Below are positions 34,413-40,944 of a DNA stretch of 40,944 nt, in pieces; position 1 is the first letter of the stretch; every line of letters starts with the position of its first letter. This DNA is from Candidatus Kapaibacterium sp. GTDB lineage: Bacteria; Bacteroidota; Ignavibacteria; Kapaibacteriales; Kapaibacteriaceae. The notes beneath the pieces are model-generated. The model did no database searches, had not been told where the DNA came from, and saw only the letters and a program-made list of their open reading frames with translations. The position numbers were made by a program, and so were the translations under genes. Where the stretch lies: assembly GCA_022842685.1 (NCBI GenBank), contig JALHPC010000026.1, positions 1 to 40,944 on the forward strand, in the 5' to 3' direction.

Positions 34413-35915
34413 TTAGTGGCCCAGTCCTACTCCGGGCCCTAGCGGCAGGTCTAGCAACACCCAACCAAGAAAGAACAACGTCCACACAACAATCATTGCC
34501 ATACTATACGGCAGCATGAGTGAAAACAACGTGCCCATGCTGGCCTTGGCATCGTAGCGGCGCATGGCAACAAGAATCAGCGGCAAGTATCCCATCAAGG
34601 GCGCTACCATGTTCGTACACGAATCGCCAATGCGATAGGCCGCTTGTGTGCCTTCGGCGCTTATACCCATTAGCATAAACATTGGCACAAACACTGGCGC
34701 CATAACTGCCCACTTGGCCGATGCGCTGGCCATGATAAGGTTGATACAGGCCGCAACAAGAATAAAGCCCACTAACAACACTGGCCCTTCTAGACCTAGC
34801 CCCTTTAGCGCTCCAGCACCGTTCACGGCCACCACCGTGCCTAGGTTCGACCATCCAAAGTAGCTGATAAACTGCGCCATCACAAAGGCCAGAACAATGT
34901 AGCTGCCCATCGTTCCCATGCCTTCGCCAGCCATTGCCACTACGTCTTTGTCTGAACGCACCGCCCCTGTTACCCGCGCATACACGATGCCCGCTACCAA
35001 AAACAGCACCATGATGATAACAACAATGCTCTTCTGCATGGGTGCTACACTACCCGTATCGTCGCGAAGAATCGCCCCCTCCGGTATCGTCAAACCAGCC
35101 ACCACGGCAAGCCCTAGCACAAACGTCACGATCGCCCACATCATCCCCTTGCGTTCGACTGCTGAAAGGGGCTCTGTGCCCTGTGCCGCACTTGCTTGCG
35201 GAGTAATCACGGGTAGACGCGGTTCGACGAAACGTTCGCAGACCACGGTACACAGCAAGGTGAGCACAAATACCGACGCCATCATGAAGTACCAGTTAGA
35301 GTCGACGTTTACGATGTACGACGGCTCGACAAGCTGAGCCGCCGACTGCGTGAGACCGCTGAGCAATGGGTCGAGCGACGTAATGCTAAGGTTAGCACTA
35401 AAGCCGCCTGCAACGCCGGCAAACGTTGCCGACAAACCCGCAAGCGGATGCCTGCCTACACTTTGGAAAATGACGGCACCAAGCGGAATCAAAATCACGT
35501 AGCCCGCATCGGCAACGAGCGACGAGTTGACGCCGGCAAACACGAGGGCCGCGGTTAACAGCGGACGTGGAACAGCATGAACGCTGCGCCGAAGTATGGC
35601 CGTTACAAAGCCGCCACGTTCAGCCACGGCTATGCCAATCATGGTTACCAACACCAAGCCCAACGGTGGGAACTCGGTAAAGTTCTTTACAGCATCGGTA
35701 AACATGCGCTGTACTTGTGCACGCTCTAACAGGTTCACAACCTTGATCGTGGCCTGCGTGCCCGGATGCACCACTTCGGTGCCCATGGCCGAGAACACTA
35801 CCGAGGCAGCAATAACTACCACAATGGCAATCAAGAATAACGTAACAGGGTCGGGAAGGGCGTTGCCCACACGCTCAACAGCGTCAAGCGCTCGAAGATA
35901 GATTGGTCGCTTCAT
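34413..35915 (-). CDS. AbgT family transporter
   Basis: The ATG at 35915 gives 500 residues; the open frame up to 36257 runs antisense through yggS. The protein starts MKRPIYLRALDAVERVGNAL-PDP, the AbgT N-terminal signature, and has about 12 hydrophobic segments. Family motifs are present: SSLVADAGYVILIPLGA, GGFSANLSITSLDPLLSGLT, and near the C-terminus YRIGDSCTNMVAPLMGYLPL. AbgT proteins move p-aminobenzoyl-glutamate in E. coli and export sulfonamides or related compounds in others. Substrate is not deducible. A TAAATTCG box five bases before the ATG suggests a near-leaderless mRNA. Confidence 0.9.
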   Translation of the reverse strand: MKRPIYLRALDAVERVGNALPDPVTLFLIAIVVVIAASVVFSAMGTEVVHPGTQATIKVVNLLERAQVQRMFTDAVKNFTEFPPLGLVLVTMIGIAVAERGGFVTAILRRSVHAVPRPLLTAALVFAGVNSSLVADAGYVILIPLGAVIFQSVGRHPLAGLSATFAGVAGGFSANLSITSLDPLLSGLTQSAAQLVEPSYIVNVDSNWYFMMASVFVLTLLCTVVCERFVEPRLPVITPQASAAQGTEPLSAVERKGMMWAIVTFVLGLAVVAGLTIPEGAILRDDTGSVAPMQKSIVVIIMVLFLVAGIVYARVTGAVRSDKDVVAMAGEGMGTMGSYIVLAFVMAQFISYFGWSNLGTVVAVNGAGALKGLGLEGPVLLVGFILVAACINLIMASASAKWAVMAPVFVPMFMLMGISAEGTQAAYRIGDSCTNMVAPLMGYLPLILVAMRRYDAKASMGTLFSLMLPYSMAMIVVWTLFFLGWVLLDLPLGPGVGLGH

Positions 35916-35920
35916 GGGGC

Positions 35921-35928
35921 CGAATTTA
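35921..35928 (-). promoter_or_regulatory. -7 box TAAATTCG before the AbgT gene
   Basis: TAnnTTCG variant ending five bases before the ATG at 35915. The same TAAATTCG octamer, again five bases from the ATG, precedes pyrD. Confidence 0.45.
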
Positions 35929-35955
35929 CGAGCCGACGCCTGACGGCACATGCCG

Positions 35956-35963
35956 TAGTTTTG
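35956..35963 (+). promoter_or_regulatory. -7 box TAGTTTTG before yggS
   Basis: Perfect TAnnTTTG match ending four bases before the ATG at 35968. The 11-mer CCGTAGTTTTG is identical to that in front of the S8 protease gene. The divergent interval with the AbgT gene is 52 bp. Confidence 0.55.
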
Positions 35964-35967
35964 CACG

Positions 35968-36666
35968 ATGACCACCATTGCCGACGCCATATCGATGATG
36001 CATGAGCGCATTGCCACGGCCTGCCACCATTCTGGACGCTCGGCAGGCGATGTTCGCCTTATGCTAGCGTCGAAAACCGTTGCCCCCGAGCGTATTCGCG
36101 AGGCCATTGCTTGCGGCGTGCGTCTGTTTGGCGAAAACCGCGTGCAGGAACTACTGCCCAAGGCGCAAGCGCTTGCCGACGAACCCTTGGAGTGGCACAT
36201 GATTGGCCACCTGCAAACCAACAAGGTGAAGGCCGTGTTGGACGTTGCCACGTGCATCCAAAGCGTGGATCGCAGCCGCCTTGCCGCAGAGATTCACAAG
36301 CTGTGCCAGACGCATGAGCGCTCGATCGATGTGCTAATCGAGGTTAACGTTTCGGGCGAAGAGAGCAAGTACGGCTGCGCACCCACCGATGTGGACGACC
36401 TATTGGATGCCGTTGCCGCCATGCCAACGTTAAGGGTGCGTGGGTTTATGACCATTGGGGCAAACACCACCGACGAGCGCACTGTGCGCCATGGCTTTGC
36501 CATGCTGCGCACCATTGGCGAAGGCGCGCGCGCGCGCGGCGTGGTGCCGGCAGACGCCACGGAACTGAGCATGGGAATGAGTGCCGACATGGAATGGGCC
36601 ATCGCCGAAGGCAGTACCATGGTTCGAGTGGGAAGTGCCGTGTTTGGCCAAAGGGTACGAGGGTAA
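35968..36666 (+). CDS. yggS: PLP homeostasis protein, YggS/PROSC family
   Basis: This 232-residue fold-type III PLP-binding protein has the Schiff-base lysine K36 in LMLASKTV, then LFGENRVQE, WHMIGHLQTNK and the C-terminal phosphate-binding LSMGMSADMEWAIAEGSTMVRVGSAVFG. Family members buffer pyridoxal phosphate and affect amino-acid metabolism without a known catalytic activity. The ATG is four bases after a promoter box. The Kef-type antiporter starts 2 nt after its stop, so the two are co-transcribed. Confidence 0.95.
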   Translation: MTTIADAISMMHERIATACHHSGRSAGDVRLMLASKTVAPERIREAIACGVRLFGENRVQELLPKAQALADEPLEWHMIGHLQTNKVKAVLDVATCIQSVDRSRLAAEIHKLCQTHERSIDVLIEVNVSGEESKYGCAPTDVDDLLDAVAAMPTLRVRGFMTIGANTTDERTVRHGFAMLRTIGEGARARGVVPADATELSMGMSADMEWAIAEGSTMVRVGSAVFGQRVRG

Positions 36667-36668
36667 GC

Positions 36669-38384
36669 ATGCACCACTTTCCGTTCCTAGATGCGTTGGT
36701 TATCATCTGCGGTGCTGCAGTGGCCGTTATCCTTGTGTTCCAACGCTTGCGCATACCGCCCATCATTGGGCTGATTGCTACAGGTGTGCTGTTGGGTCCT
36801 GCAGGGTTTGGCGTCATAGTTCAGGACGACATGATTGCCGGTCTTAGCGAACTCGGCGTTGTCATGCTGCTGTTCACCATCGGCCTTGAGTTCTCGCTCG
36901 ACGACTTGCGTCGCTTGCGTCGCATTGTGCTTGTTGGTGGTCCACTGCAGATTCTTCTTTCGTCGTCGGTCATCGCGATTGGGGCATGGTTTGTTGCTGC
37001 GTGGCTTGGCGCTGCTATTGCATGGCAGACGGCCATCCTAGTAGGCATGGCGATGAGTTTGAGCTCGACGGCAATCTGCACCAAGCTGCTAAAAGACAGG
37101 AGGGAGCTGAGTTTGCCCCACGGTCGCGCTGTGATGGGCATTTTGATCTTTCAAGACATCGCCGTTGTGCCCCTCATGATTGTGGTATCACTTCTTGCTC
37201 CTCGTCAGACGTTAGGAGCCGACGAGGTACTGCTTCGCATCGGGATGCTCGTTGGTGTTAGCGCTGCCCTCATCGTGGGGATGCGTTTTCTCTTGCCACG
37301 ACTTATCCCGTTCGTTACTCGCGTATCGGCACCAGAGGTGCTTATTCTCGGTGGTTTGGCGCTGTGCTTTGGCGCCGCCTGGGTGACCTCGGTAGCAGGC
37401 ATTAGCATGGCGTTGGGGGCGTTTATCGCCGGCGTAGCTATTGCGGGTAGCGAGGAAGGCCATGCCATAGGCAGGGTATTGGAGCCAATGCGGGATGCGT
37501 TCACGAGCGTGTTCTTCGTCTCGATTGGATTGCTGGTGAACATCAACCTTAGCTGGTTGCCTGCTAATTTTCTTGTTGCCCTCATCGTGGTACTTGTAAA
37601 CGCCATCATCGTGTGGCTTGTCCTAGTTGGCTTGCGCGTACCGCTGCGCGTAGCGCTGATTGCCGGTATTGTGTTGGCCGAAGTTGGCGAGTTTTCGTTT
37701 GTACTTGCCACAGCCGGACTTGAGTATGGCGTGGTAAGTACAACGGGATTTCAGAATATGCTCGTGACAATTATCATCACCATGGTGTTAACGCCCACGC
37801 TCATTTCTGCAGCGCCATGGCTTGCCGAACGTGCTACACCATTGATGAATGTGGTGCCGTTCTTGCGTCGCTTTGTGTCGACCGCTGCCCCTTACACAAC
37901 CCAGGTCGACGAGGCAGCATCTGACGATCCCCAAGTAGTGATTGTGGGGGCTGGTGTGCTGGGTTCCAATGTGGCCAGAGTGTTGCATTCTGTAGGTATC
38001 ACATACCGCATGTTGGAGTTGAATGGAGAGGGTGTTGCTACCATGCGTACTGCGGGACATTCCATCATGCAGGGTGACGTAACCGAGCGACGTGCCTTGG
38101 AAGTTGCTGGGGTACCAAGGGCTAAGGCCGTTGTGGTAGCCATTAGCGACCAAACAGCCGTGGTGCAAGGTATACGTGCGATACGTGCCTTGCGACCCGA
38201 CGTGTATCTGGTGGTGCGAAGCCGCTACGCGGCGCATGCCAAGGCAATGGCCGAGGCGGGAGCTTCGCTCGTGGTAACCGAAGAGCACGAAAGTAGCATC
38301 AGCGTGTTTGTAGCGCTACTTGCACGGCTGGACGTTTCGTCGGACGTGATACGCGAGCAAGAGCTGATAGCTCGTGGTTCGTAG
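36669..38384 (+). CDS. Kef-type CPA2 cation/proton antiporter with TrkA-N domain
   Basis: The ATG at 36669 gives 571 residues; the longer frame from 36594 overlaps yggS. Residues 1-395 are the CPA2 exchanger domain with 12-13 helices: LRIPPIIGLIATGVLLGPAG at the first re-entrant region, LGVVMLLFTIGLEFSLDDLR, GILIFQDIAVVPLMI and AFIAGVAIAGSEEGH. Residues ~420-540 form a Rossmann RCK/TrkA-N domain (VVIVGAGVLGSNVARVL), the usual nucleotide-controlled gate. It probably exchanges K+ or Na+ for H+ across the inner membrane. Sequence does not tell KefB from other CPA2 members, and no KefF/KefG-type ancillary subunit is nearby. Confidence 0.9.
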   Translation: MHHFPFLDALVIICGAAVAVILVFQRLRIPPIIGLIATGVLLGPAGFGVIVQDDMIAGLSELGVVMLLFTIGLEFSLDDLRRLRRIVLVGGPLQILLSSSVIAIGAWFVAAWLGAAIAWQTAILVGMAMSLSSTAICTKLLKDRRELSLPHGRAVMGILIFQDIAVVPLMIVVSLLAPRQTLGADEVLLRIGMLVGVSAALIVGMRFLLPRLIPFVTRVSAPEVLILGGLALCFGAAWVTSVAGISMALGAFIAGVAIAGSEEGHAIGRVLEPMRDAFTSVFFVSIGLLVNINLSWLPANFLVALIVVLVNAIIVWLVLVGLRVPLRVALIAGIVLAEVGEFSFVLATAGLEYGVVSTTGFQNMLVTIIITMVLTPTLISAAPWLAERATPLMNVVPFLRRFVSTAAPYTTQVDEAASDDPQVVIVGAGVLGSNVARVLHSVGITYRMLELNGEGVATMRTAGHSIMQGDVTERRALEVAGVPRAKAVVVAISDQTAVVQGIRAIRALRPDVYLVVRSRYAAHAKAMAEAGASLVVTEEHESSISVFVALLARLDVSSDVIREQELIARGS

Positions 38385-38403
38385 TAGGAGCAAACGAGCG
38401 CGG

Positions 38404-38826
38404 TTAGCCGCCAATGTCTCCCGGTCGATATACGCCGTACCTGGGCAGCGATTGGCCATCCCACGTTGGACGTTCCCGGTCGTCGGCATAGGCCGCCTGG
38501 CATCGACGTTTGCTATCCGGATGTGAGCACTGCGAACGGTACTGGCATTCGTGAGCGTTGGGGTTGTTCGTCATAACAATCTGAGGAGCACACACACACA
38601 TTTCAAACGCCTGCATTGGCCCACCCTGTGCAGCAACGGCAACAACGTCCTTCTTGCACTGGCATACCCTTGCCTCGCCTTCCCGTAGGATTGACTTATA
38701 CTGAGGTTGCGGGTTGTTGTCGCAGTCGAACGGACCCAACGACCGCTTTCGGGGTTTCTGCGTTAGAGCAGCACTTTCGACGACCGACAAGCACACAAGG
38801 GTAAGCAGCACCATTGCTGTCCACAA
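38404..38826 (-). CDS. Small cysteine-rich exported protein
   Basis: About 140 residues with a signal peptide (MVLLTLVCLSVVESAALT from the internal ATG) and a mature region with eight cysteines (FDCDN, VCQC, MCVC, HECQ, QCSH, RRCQ), probably disulfide-bonded or metal-binding. I do not recognise a family. The start is unclear. AGGAGG lies 13 nt before the TTG at 38826 and about 25 nt before the ATG at 38814; an in-frame ATC lies only four bases after it. It is 43 nt downstream of the T9SS-tailed gene on the same strand, so probably co-transcribed. Confidence 0.65.
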   Translation of the reverse strand: MWTAMVLLTLVCLSVVESAALTQKPRKRSLGPFDCDNNPQPQYKSILREGEARVCQCKKDVVAVAAQGGPMQAFEMCVCAPQIVMTNNPNAHECQYRSQCSHPDSKRRCQAAYADDRERPTWDGQSLPRYGVYRPGDIGG

Positions 38827-38869
38827 CGAGTTGATAGAACCTCCTGTTGGTTTGTTATTGAAAGGGACG

Positions 38870-39937
38870 TTAGCGTGTTACAATGCGCACCGTTCCTACG
38901 GCGTGCGATCCCTGATAGATGATGGCCACGTAAACACCTGCCGGGGCTTGCACCGTCATGTTGGGTTGCCCCGCCGGCCAGTCGATGGTCGATACCTGCT
39001 GTCCCGTGAGCGTGTAGAGTCGTACGGTTAGAGTAGCCGACGCATCATGCCGCTGCACGTCGTTGCCGTCGCGAATTGCGAACGTGGGCGCGTGCAACGC
39101 ACCCTTAGAACTTCCGCAGTCCATACTCTCAATAACCCGGACGGTGTGAGCAATAGCACCCACCTTGTTCGAGTGCAGGATTCGCGGACTGTCGTGCACC
39201 TCGTCATTGTCGGTACGATACCAGTGTCCCACACCGTGTTCACCTTGAAAGACATTCACACGAATGAAGGCCTCGACGCTATTGCTCGTTCGTGGATGGA
39301 CGTAGGCATGCCTGTCGATGATAAGGCCCTGCATGTAGAGGCACGGAGGCCCAGAACGTACTGGGGCAAACGACATGGAGTCTAGCAAGTCCAGCCGCTC
39401 GAGTGTGCCGGCATGTACGACTTCGACCGAGGCGGCGAATGGTCGGCTTACGTGGGCCCATCGCCATTCGATTGAGTCGTTGTCGTGCCGAATCCAGAAG
39501 GCATATTTGAACATCGACAGCGTGTCGCCCGGCGCCAACGTTACCGTGGCTGTTCGCGAGTACGCACTTAGCTGTGCCGGCGTCATCTCCATGGTGTCCG
39601 ACTCTGTTCGGCTACTATAATTCACCGTGCGCCCCCAACACCAGTTCTTGAGCATTACCCAACGTGAGTTATGCCGGTACTCCTTGGTTTCGTAGATGAA
39701 GGCCATAGAGTCGTTATGAAACTCGAAGTCGTAGGCCGGACAGAATTTTTCGTTCGGCCACACGCTGTCGCCAATCATCACCACCCGATTGGTGTCGCTG
39801 TAGATGAGGATCGATGTAGTATCGCATTGCGCTACACAGTCGTGGTGTAGTGCACCACTGGCGAGTGCTACCAGCAGCACGGTGGAAAGAACGCCGATGT
39901 TGGGACGGGGGCGAAAAAGGTTGAGGAACGCATTCAC
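38870..39937 (-). CDS. Secreted protein with T9SS-like C-terminal domain
   Basis: I start this gene at GTG 39937 because AAGGAG lies seven bases upstream and the reading then opens with a signal-like segment (VNAFLNLF, then VLSTVLLVALASGALHHD); the frame to 39991 crosses the promoter box. The product is 355 residues. The central region is beta-rich with no family I recognise (WRWAHVSRPFAASVEVVHAG). The last ~75 residues, including LTVRLYTLTGQQVSTIDW and APAGVYVAIIYQGSHAVGTVRIV, have the type A T9SS sorting-domain pattern. It is likely exported across the outer membrane and surface-attached. The downstream Cys-rich gene may be a partner. Confidence 0.75.
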   Translation of the reverse strand: MNAFLNLFRPRPNIGVLSTVLLVALASGALHHDCVAQCDTTSILIYSDTNRVVMIGDSVWPNEKFCPAYDFEFHNDSMAFIYETKEYRHNSRWVMLKNWCWGRTVNYSSRTESDTMEMTPAQLSAYSRTATVTLAPGDTLSMFKYAFWIRHDNDSIEWRWAHVSRPFAASVEVVHAGTLERLDLLDSMSFAPVRSGPPCLYMQGLIIDRHAYVHPRTSNSVEAFIRVNVFQGEHGVGHWYRTDNDEVHDSPRILHSNKVGAIAHTVRVIESMDCGSSKGALHAPTFAIRDGNDVQRHDASATLTVRLYTLTGQQVSTIDWPAGQPNMTVQAPAGVYVAIIYQGSHAVGTVRIVTR

Positions 39938-39984
39938 GGTGGGACTCCTTCGTGAGTGAAAACGTATGGTGTATTGTGAGGGGG

Positions 39985-39992
39985 CGAACATA
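39985..39992 (-). promoter_or_regulatory. -7 box TATGTTCG for the T9SS-cargo operon
   Basis: TAnnTTCG variant, 47 nt before the GTG at 39937, leaving a leader that contains the AAGGAG ribosome binding site. Confidence 0.45.
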
Positions 39993-40057
39993 CGTTAGCG
40001 GGAAGCCCAGTCTTGTAACAGGTAAACGCTAAATGTCACATCGTTTGTGAAGGGGGC

Positions 40058-40107
40058 GTCGTGTCACAAAACGACGCCGGGGGCGTGCGCAAAGCGCACG
40101 CCCCCGG
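40058..40107. terminator. GC-rich terminator downstream of the outer-membrane barrel gene
   Basis: Perfect 14-bp stem CCGGGGGCGTGCGC / GCGCACGCCCCCGG with an AAA loop (40077-40107). On the minus strand it is followed within a few bases by GTTTTG. A second inverted repeat, CGTCGT/ACGACG (40058-40077), adjoins it. It lies 40 nt after the barrel gene stop. Confidence 0.8.
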
Positions 40108-40146
40108 GCTGAAGACGACGTGGGGTCGATGCCCCTTACAGTCTAC

Positions 40147-40803
40147 TTAGTTGAAGTAGAATGCTGCGGTAATGGCAACGCTGCCGATGGCAACACCAGG
40201 TGTTGCACCACCAGTGATGGAAGCAGGTGTACCAAGGTAGATGCTCGACGTAGATGGGCCGTCGGTGGTAGTGCCACCGGCGCTTGACGACGACGAGCTA
40301 GACATAAAGCCAAGGCCGTATTCCATACCAAGCGAGATGTTCTTGGTTGGGAACCACTCAGCACCAAAGAAGAGGCCAACGCCAAGGTTGGTTGCACTTG
40401 TTTCTGGTGTGTTTGTAGAGCCCGTTACCTCGCTCTTGGTCGATGTTGTGCCAAACATGACTTGGCCGCCAACGTATCCAACGACATTGGAGTTGCTAGC
40501 GATGTTCATACGAATACCCGGGGCAAGGCTGATTGCTGTTCCCGAGAGTGTGCTTGTGTTTGTGCCACCTGCCGGTGTTTCGATGGATGATGTACCAAAG
40601 CCAAGGCCAAGGCGCAGAGCCATGTCGTTTGACAGATACCACTGAGCACCAACGCCCCCATTGAATGCGCCAACGGTGGACGAACCAATCCCGTTGTAAG
40701 CAAACAAGAACGCCAAGTCGCCTTGCGACTTCCGCACGTCTTGTGCACCAGCTATTGCCGTAACAGCAATAAGCGCTAATGCGAGTGAACCAAAACGCTT
40801 CAT
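40147..40803 (-). CDS. Small outer-membrane beta-barrel protein
   Basis: This 218-residue protein has a signal peptide (MKRFGSLALALIAVTAIAGA, then QD) and a strong ribosome binding site, GGAGG, six bases before the ATG. The mature chain alternates amphipathic strands with Ser/Thr/Gly-rich loops (LRLGLGFGTSS, VGVGLFFGAEWFP, LGMEYGLGFMSSSSS) and ends AITAAFYFN, an aromatic C-terminus typical of barrel insertion. It matches the general OmpX/OmpW-like barrel class of Bacteroidota; function unknown. A weak promoter candidate (TATGTTGG, minus, 40874-40881) lies about 70 nt upstream. A strong terminator follows, so it looks monocistronic and well expressed. Confidence 0.8.
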   Translation of the reverse strand: MKRFGSLALALIAVTAIAGAQDVRKSQGDLAFLFAYNGIGSSTVGAFNGGVGAQWYLSNDMALRLGLGFGTSSIETPAGGTNTSTLSGTAISLAPGIRMNIASNSNVVGYVGGQVMFGTTSTKSEVTGSTNTPETSATNLGVGLFFGAEWFPTKNISLGMEYGLGFMSSSSSSSAGGTTTDGPSTSSIYLGTPASITGGATPGVAIGSVAITAAFYFN

Positions 40804-40944
40804 ACTACCTCCAGAAAGTTGTGAAGATGTAACAACGTGATTCCCGGCGTTAGCTGCATGCCGAAAACCGATGCCAACATACAGTAAAATACGGTTCGTG
40901 ATACTCGGTAACTTTGCACAACAACCGTCGTACGCAGCGCCCGT

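Noticed and set aside
35916..36257. Longer N-terminus for the AbgT transporter
   Set aside because: It is antisense to yggS and crosses both promoter boxes; the AbgT family starts at the MKRPIYLRALD segment.

Overview
The window is a chromosomal segment of a GC-rich Gram-negative bacterium of the Bacteroidota/FCB group. The evidence is a bacillithiol-pathway BshC, a DUF3078 barrel protein, two proteins ending in type IX secretion (T9SS)-like C-terminal domains, a Bacteroidota-type AMP nucleosidase, a meso-DAP-type MurE, and start-proximal boxes fitting the Bacteroidota -7 element TAnnTTTG. My best guess is a Kapabacteria/Ignavibacteria-like lineage; this rests on gene style and was not searched. 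I see no tRNA, rRNA, insertion sequence, phage gene or CRISPR array.

Layout. 1-466: two and a fraction copies of a 212-bp tandem repeat full of hairpins; the last partial copy encodes the C-terminus of a carotenoid desaturase. 442-9773 (minus): a tightly packed six-gene unit: S8 protease, double amidohydrolase, membrane glycosyltransferase-like protein, bshC, response regulator, crtI-type desaturase. 9891-16398 (plus): DUF3078 protein, ligA, a membrane-anchored class 3 lipase and a PhoD-like phosphatase. 16395-18608 (minus): a DCC-family protein, a chimera of a signal peptide with a DUF4143 C-terminus, a coiled-coil lipoprotein and AMP nucleosidase. 18627-22183: a dihydroorotate dehydrogenase, a lipoprotein overlapping a CoA-pyrophosphatase-type Nudix gene, and murE. 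22190-23312: two intergenic repeat fields flanking a small operon for a CxxC/Tudor-like protein and ribosomal protein bS21. 23310-24383 (minus): a phosphoglucose/phosphomannose isomerase. 24545-34389 (plus): a three-gene unit of a glycine-rich T9SS cargo, an aldehyde dehydrogenase and a 1799-residue alpha-2-macroglobulin. 34413-38384: AbgT-type transporter, then divergently yggS and a Kef-type antiporter. 38404-40803 (minus): a Cys-rich secreted protein, a T9SS-tailed protein and a small outer-membrane barrel.

Most products fall into housekeeping (ligA, murE, rpsU, pyrD, amn) or envelope functions (lipase, A2M, T9SS cargo, barrels, lipoproteins). The first operon joins bacillithiol and carotenoid genes to a receiver-only regulator, which may point to oxidative-stress physiology, but that is inference.

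The most interesting signals are not single genes. (1) At least five genes have a TAnnTT(T/C)G box ending only 3-5 nt before the ATG, which suggests leaderless or nearly leaderless transcripts, while other genes have a leader and a Shine-Dalgarno. (2) Several short-repeat families sit at gene 3' ends, two of them shared between distant loci. (3) One gene joins a secretion signal to the nuclease-fold tail of a cytoplasmic ATPase.
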